Below are positions 7,071 to 9,154 of a stretch of 9,154 nt of DNA, piece by piece. How positions within the stretch are numbered: the first letter of the stretch is position 1; every line of letters begins with the position of its first letter. A program made the position numbers and the translations under genes. The notes below the pieces were generated by a model, which worked only from the letters and a program-made list of their open reading frames with translations, was not told the DNA's origin and searched no databases. Origin of the DNA: an uncultured Verrucomicrobiota bacterium (GTDB lineage Bacteria; Verrucomicrobiota; Verrucomicrobiia; Opitutales; LL51); assembly GCA_947174645.1 (NCBI GenBank), contig CAMWJR010000034.1:1-9154 (forward strand), given 5' to 3'.

Positions 7071-7083
7071 CTTGGGGAAGTTT

Positions 7084-7155
<72 letters not shown>

Positions 7156-7160
7156 CACGT

Positions 7161-7244
7161 GCTCAGGTGGTGGAACGGTAGACACGCATGTTTGAGGTGC
7201 ATGTGCCGCAAGGTGTAGGGGTTCGAGTCCCCTCTTGAGCACCA
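7161..7244 (+). tRNA. tRNA-Leu (anticodon GAG)
   Basis: This is a class II tRNA. Acceptor GCTCAGG (7161-7167) pairs with CTTGAGC (7234-7240), followed by discriminator A and encoded CCA (7242-7244). The D-arm has the Leu-type GTGGAACGGTAGACAC. The anticodon stem CATGT/GCATG encloses loop TTGAGGT with GAG at 7194-7196. A long variable arm (about 7202-7215, containing GCCGCAAGGTG) and T-stem GGGG/CCCC around TTCGAGT complete it. It reads CUC and CUU. It is separated from the CAT tRNA by only 5 bases, so the two are probably one transcript. Confidence 0.95.
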
Positions 7245-7360
7245 AGGGCCTGGGCTTTCTCAATTAGGTTATGGGGTCTATGGATATGCCCAAGGATTTT
7301 GCTTTTCACAGGCCTTGTGTGTGATAGCTCACCATGCATACGCAGACTTAAGTGACGAAA

Positions 7361-7406
7361 GCAACTACCGGAGATACGATTCTGTAACTGGAATAGCGAT
7401 AGTTGC
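7361..7406 (-). repeat. Inverted repeat (hairpin) just downstream of tRNA-Pro
   Basis: GCAACTA (7361-7367) and TAGTTGC (7400-7406) are exact inverted copies, with a smaller ATTC/GAAT pair inside (7379-7382 and 7391-7394). Read on the minus strand, the hairpin begins 11 bases after the tRNA-Pro CCA and is followed by TTTCG. It may end transcription or help 3' processing, but it lacks a strong U-tract. The rest of the 172-base gap 7245-7416 shows no gene. Confidence 0.35.
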
Positions 7407-7416
7407 AGATTCCTCG

Positions 7417-7493
7417 TGGTCGGAGCGACTGGATTCGAACCAGCGGCCTCTACCTCCCTAAGGTAGCGCTCTACCAGGCTAAGCTACGCCCCG
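7417..7493 (-). tRNA. tRNA-Pro with anticodon AGG
   Basis: Read on the minus strand, acceptor CGGGGCG (7493-7487) pairs with CGCTCCG, followed by A and encoded CCA (7419-7417). The C1-G72 pair with A73 is the hallmark of bacterial tRNA-Pro. The D-arm is GCTTAGCCTGGTAGAGC. The T-stem GCTGG/CCAGT encloses TTCGAAT. The anticodon stem CTACC/GGTAG is a perfect 5-bp helix around loop TTAGGGA, placing A34-G35-G36 at 7459-7457 with G37. The anticodon is therefore AGG, decoding CCU and, if A34 becomes inosine, CCC and CCA. Bacterial tRNA-Pro normally has GGG, TGG or CGG. The gene lies 48 bases below the stop of the DXS-like gene on the same strand. Confidence 0.93.
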
Positions 7494-7541
7494 AACGTTC
7501 TCTCCAATCTAAAATAGGGCACCAAAAGGCAAGGTTTTTGT

Positions 7542-9154
7542 TTACGCTACTGCGCCGAGAATTCTTTGAATGTCCTCAACAATTTGTGGGGGTGTGAGGC
7601 GGCATTGCTCGAAAAATGTTTCGGGATCGTACCGATCGACAAAGGCTTTGGGCGCACCGCAGTTTAACACTTTCATGTCGCTAGTCCCGTAGTATCGGGC
7701 GATTTTTTCGCCGAATCCACCATCAAGGACGCCATCTTCCAGTGTGACGACAAGGCGATGTCGTTGCTTGAGGTCTTCCAGAAGTCTTGTGTCGAGACCC
7801 GTAATAAAGCGTGGATTAATCAGTGTGACGTCAATGCCTGTTTTTTCGTGAAGTAGGGCAGTGACGGTTTCGCCGAGTTGGTAAAAAGATCCGAGAGCCA
7901 AAATTGCAATTTCGGAGCCCGGGTGAGTGATCGTATATTGGTTGAGATGGTCGTAATTATCAGCGACCTGCCGATTTTTGTCCGAAATCACGCCATTAGC
8001 AAGCACCCGAATCGCGACAGGATGGGCGGTTTGGCGAATGCTCCATTCGAGCATCGAAAAATACTCTTCCTGGCACGTTGGGGCAAGGTAGACCATGTTG
8101 GGAATGTTGGCGATAACGGGAATGTCAAAAAAACCGAGGTGCGTGATGTCGCGAAACCCGTTGAGTGTCCCCGCGAACACCAAAATCACCGCCGGATTAT
8201 TGTTAATGCAAAGGTCCTGTGAAAGCTGGTCGTATACCCGTTGAACAAAAGTACTAAACACGCCCCAAACCGGTCGACTGCCCCCTGCGGCAATCCCCGA
8301 TGCCATAGCAACTGCATGTTCCTCTGCAATGCCAACATCGACAAACTGTGAACCCGCTTGTTGACGCCGTTTCGGAGTAAAACCAAAAACGGTCGGTGTC
8401 CCTGAGGTGATCGCAACAAGCTTCGAATTTTGTTGCATCGCCCGTAAGAAATACTCAGCCGTGAGGTCTGCGTAATTTTCTGTAGGTTGAGCCGCACTCT
8501 TCCCGGTTTTGAGATCAAACGGTATACCGCAGCAATGCCACGTTTCCTTGTCTTGTTCCGCAATTGGTAGTCCTTTGCCTTTAACGGTATTGATGTGAAC
8601 GACGGCGGGATGGTCGATGTTTTTGATCTCGGAAAATGCTGCTACCAAGGCATGGACATCATTGCCATCGGCAACATAACGGTAATCAAATCCCATGGAT
8701 TTGAAAAAATTGCAGGGACACTGGCCGTTACTTTCCCGAAGTACTTGGAGGTTTTGATAGACGCCACCATGATTTTCGGCAATCGACATCTGGTTATCAT
8801 TGAAAATAATAATGCCATTTGTTCCGAGTTCTGCGACATTGTTAAGGCCTTCAAACGCTTCGCCTCCGCTAAGTGAACCATCGCCTAAAATCGCTATGAC
8901 GTTATGTTTTTCGCCTTGCAGGTCACGCGCTTTCATCAGTCCACATGCTAAACTGACAGCGGTTGAGGTATGTCCAATCGTGAACCGATCATGTTCACTT
9001 TCATGGGGATTGGTATAGCCTGAAATAGCGTCAAATTGCTCCGGATCTAAAAATCCATTTTTGCGTCCGGTAAGGACTTTATGCGCATAACACTGGTGAG
9101 AGACGTCGAAAACAATCGCATCTTTAGGTGAGTTAAAAACGTAATGTAGTGCAA
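7542..9154 (-). CDS. DXS-like thiamine-diphosphate synthase, non-canonical type (N-terminus beyond window)
   Basis: The frame runs off the right edge, leaving 536 residues (fragment numbering). Compared with E. coli DXS (620 residues) about 60 N-terminal residues are missing. DXS landmarks are DVSHQCYAHKVLTGR (16-30), the ThDP motif GDGSLSGGEAFEGLNN (90-105) with NDNQMSIAEN (118-127), GIAEEHA with cofactor-activating Glu at 277, and STFVQRVYDQ (300-309) with Arg305. A transketolase C-terminal domain starts near 410. DXS joins pyruvate and glyceraldehyde-3-phosphate to make DXP for isoprenoid synthesis. The substrate-site stretch corresponding to RAGIVGADGQTH is here FAGTLNGFRDITH, and YPRG is VLANG. 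These changes, with GGEAFEGLNN and NHGGVYQNL, place it in a divergent DXS-like group that I recall mostly from Firmicutes. It may be the organism's DXS or a paralogue with another substrate. The gene points toward tRNA-Pro. Confidence 0.88.
   Translation of the reverse strand, partial: ALHYVFNSPKDAIVFDVSHQCYAHKVLTGRKNGFLDPEQFDAISGYTNPHESEHDRFTIGHTSTAVSLACGLMKARDLQGEKHNVIAILGDGSLSGGEAFEGLNNVAELGTNGIIIFNDNQMSIAENHGGVYQNLQVLRESNGQCPCNFFKSMGFDYRYVADGNDVHALVAAFSEIKNIDHPAVVHINTVKGKGLPIAEQDKETWHCCGIPFDLKTGKSAAQPTENYADLTAEYFLRAMQQNSKLVAITSGTPTVFGFTPKRRQQAGSQFVDVGIAEEHAVAMASGIAAGGSRPVWGVFSTFVQRVYDQLSQDLCINNNPAVILVFAGTLNGFRDITHLGFFDIPVIANIPNMVYLAPTCQEEYFSMLEWSIRQTAHPVAIRVLANGVISDKNRQVADNYDHLNQYTITHPGSEIAILALGSFYQLGETVTALLHEKTGIDVTLINPRFITGLDTRLLEDLKQRHRLVVTLEDGVLDGGFGEKIARYYGTSDMKVLNCGAPKAFVDRYDPETFFEQCRLTPPQIVEDIQRILGAVA

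Noticed and set aside
7161..7244. tRNA 3' ends as an integration (att) site
   Set aside because: No integrase gene and no duplicated tRNA 3' segment was found in the window.
7244..7260. Possible rho-independent terminator after tRNA-Leu (GGGCCTGGGCTTTCT)
   Set aside because: The stem cannot be paired without several mismatches and there is no real T-tract.
7494..7541. CAAAA/TTTTG inverted repeat between the DXS-like gene and tRNA-Pro as a terminator
   Set aside because: The stem is only about five mostly A-T pairs, too weak to support; read-through into tRNA-Pro stays possible.
7403..7597. Plus-strand reading frame containing SDWIRTSGLYLPKVALYQ
   Set aside because: It is the antisense of tRNA-Pro running into the end of the DXS-like gene; no ribosome site and no independent support.

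Overview
This is a bacterial chromosomal window of moderate G+C. It reads as housekeeping DNA from a Gram-negative, LPS-making organism, with no phage, insertion sequence, CRISPR array or plasmid gene visible. The rhomboid C-terminus with its appended tail domain and the compact lpt cluster both resemble Verrucomicrobiota (Opitutia-like) proteins. That lineage guess rests on remembered family resemblance and was not searched.

Layout. The left edge holds the C-terminal half of a rhomboid-family intramembrane protease (+). It meets, tail to tail with a 4-bp overlap, a minus-strand cluster that reads right to left: LptC-like protein, LptA, LptB, then a two-domain KdsC-like HAD protein. This is an envelope operon. 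The Lpt proteins move lipopolysaccharide from the inner membrane across the periplasm, and a KdsC-type phosphatase belongs to Kdo synthesis for the LPS core. A putative promoter lies just upstream of the LptC-like gene and would leave almost no leader.

Divergent from the lpt cluster, on the plus strand, are an unrecognised 137-residue protein, a 798-residue GH13 debranching-type alpha-glucanase with all catalytic residues present, and a small site-2 (M50) protease. The intergenic region from 7013 to 7541 holds three tRNA genes: CAT (+), Leu GAG (+) and Pro AGG (-). The right edge is a minus-strand gene, cut by the window end, for a DXS-like thiamine-diphosphate enzyme.

Most worth checking: (a) the HAD protein is an internal duplication whose N-terminal copy has lost its nucleophile; (b) the DXS-like enzyme lacks several residues that contact substrate in canonical DXS; (c) the proline tRNA carries A34, which is rare in bacteria; (d) nearly all translation starts lack a visible Shine-Dalgarno sequence. 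No clear new defence or mobile system was found.
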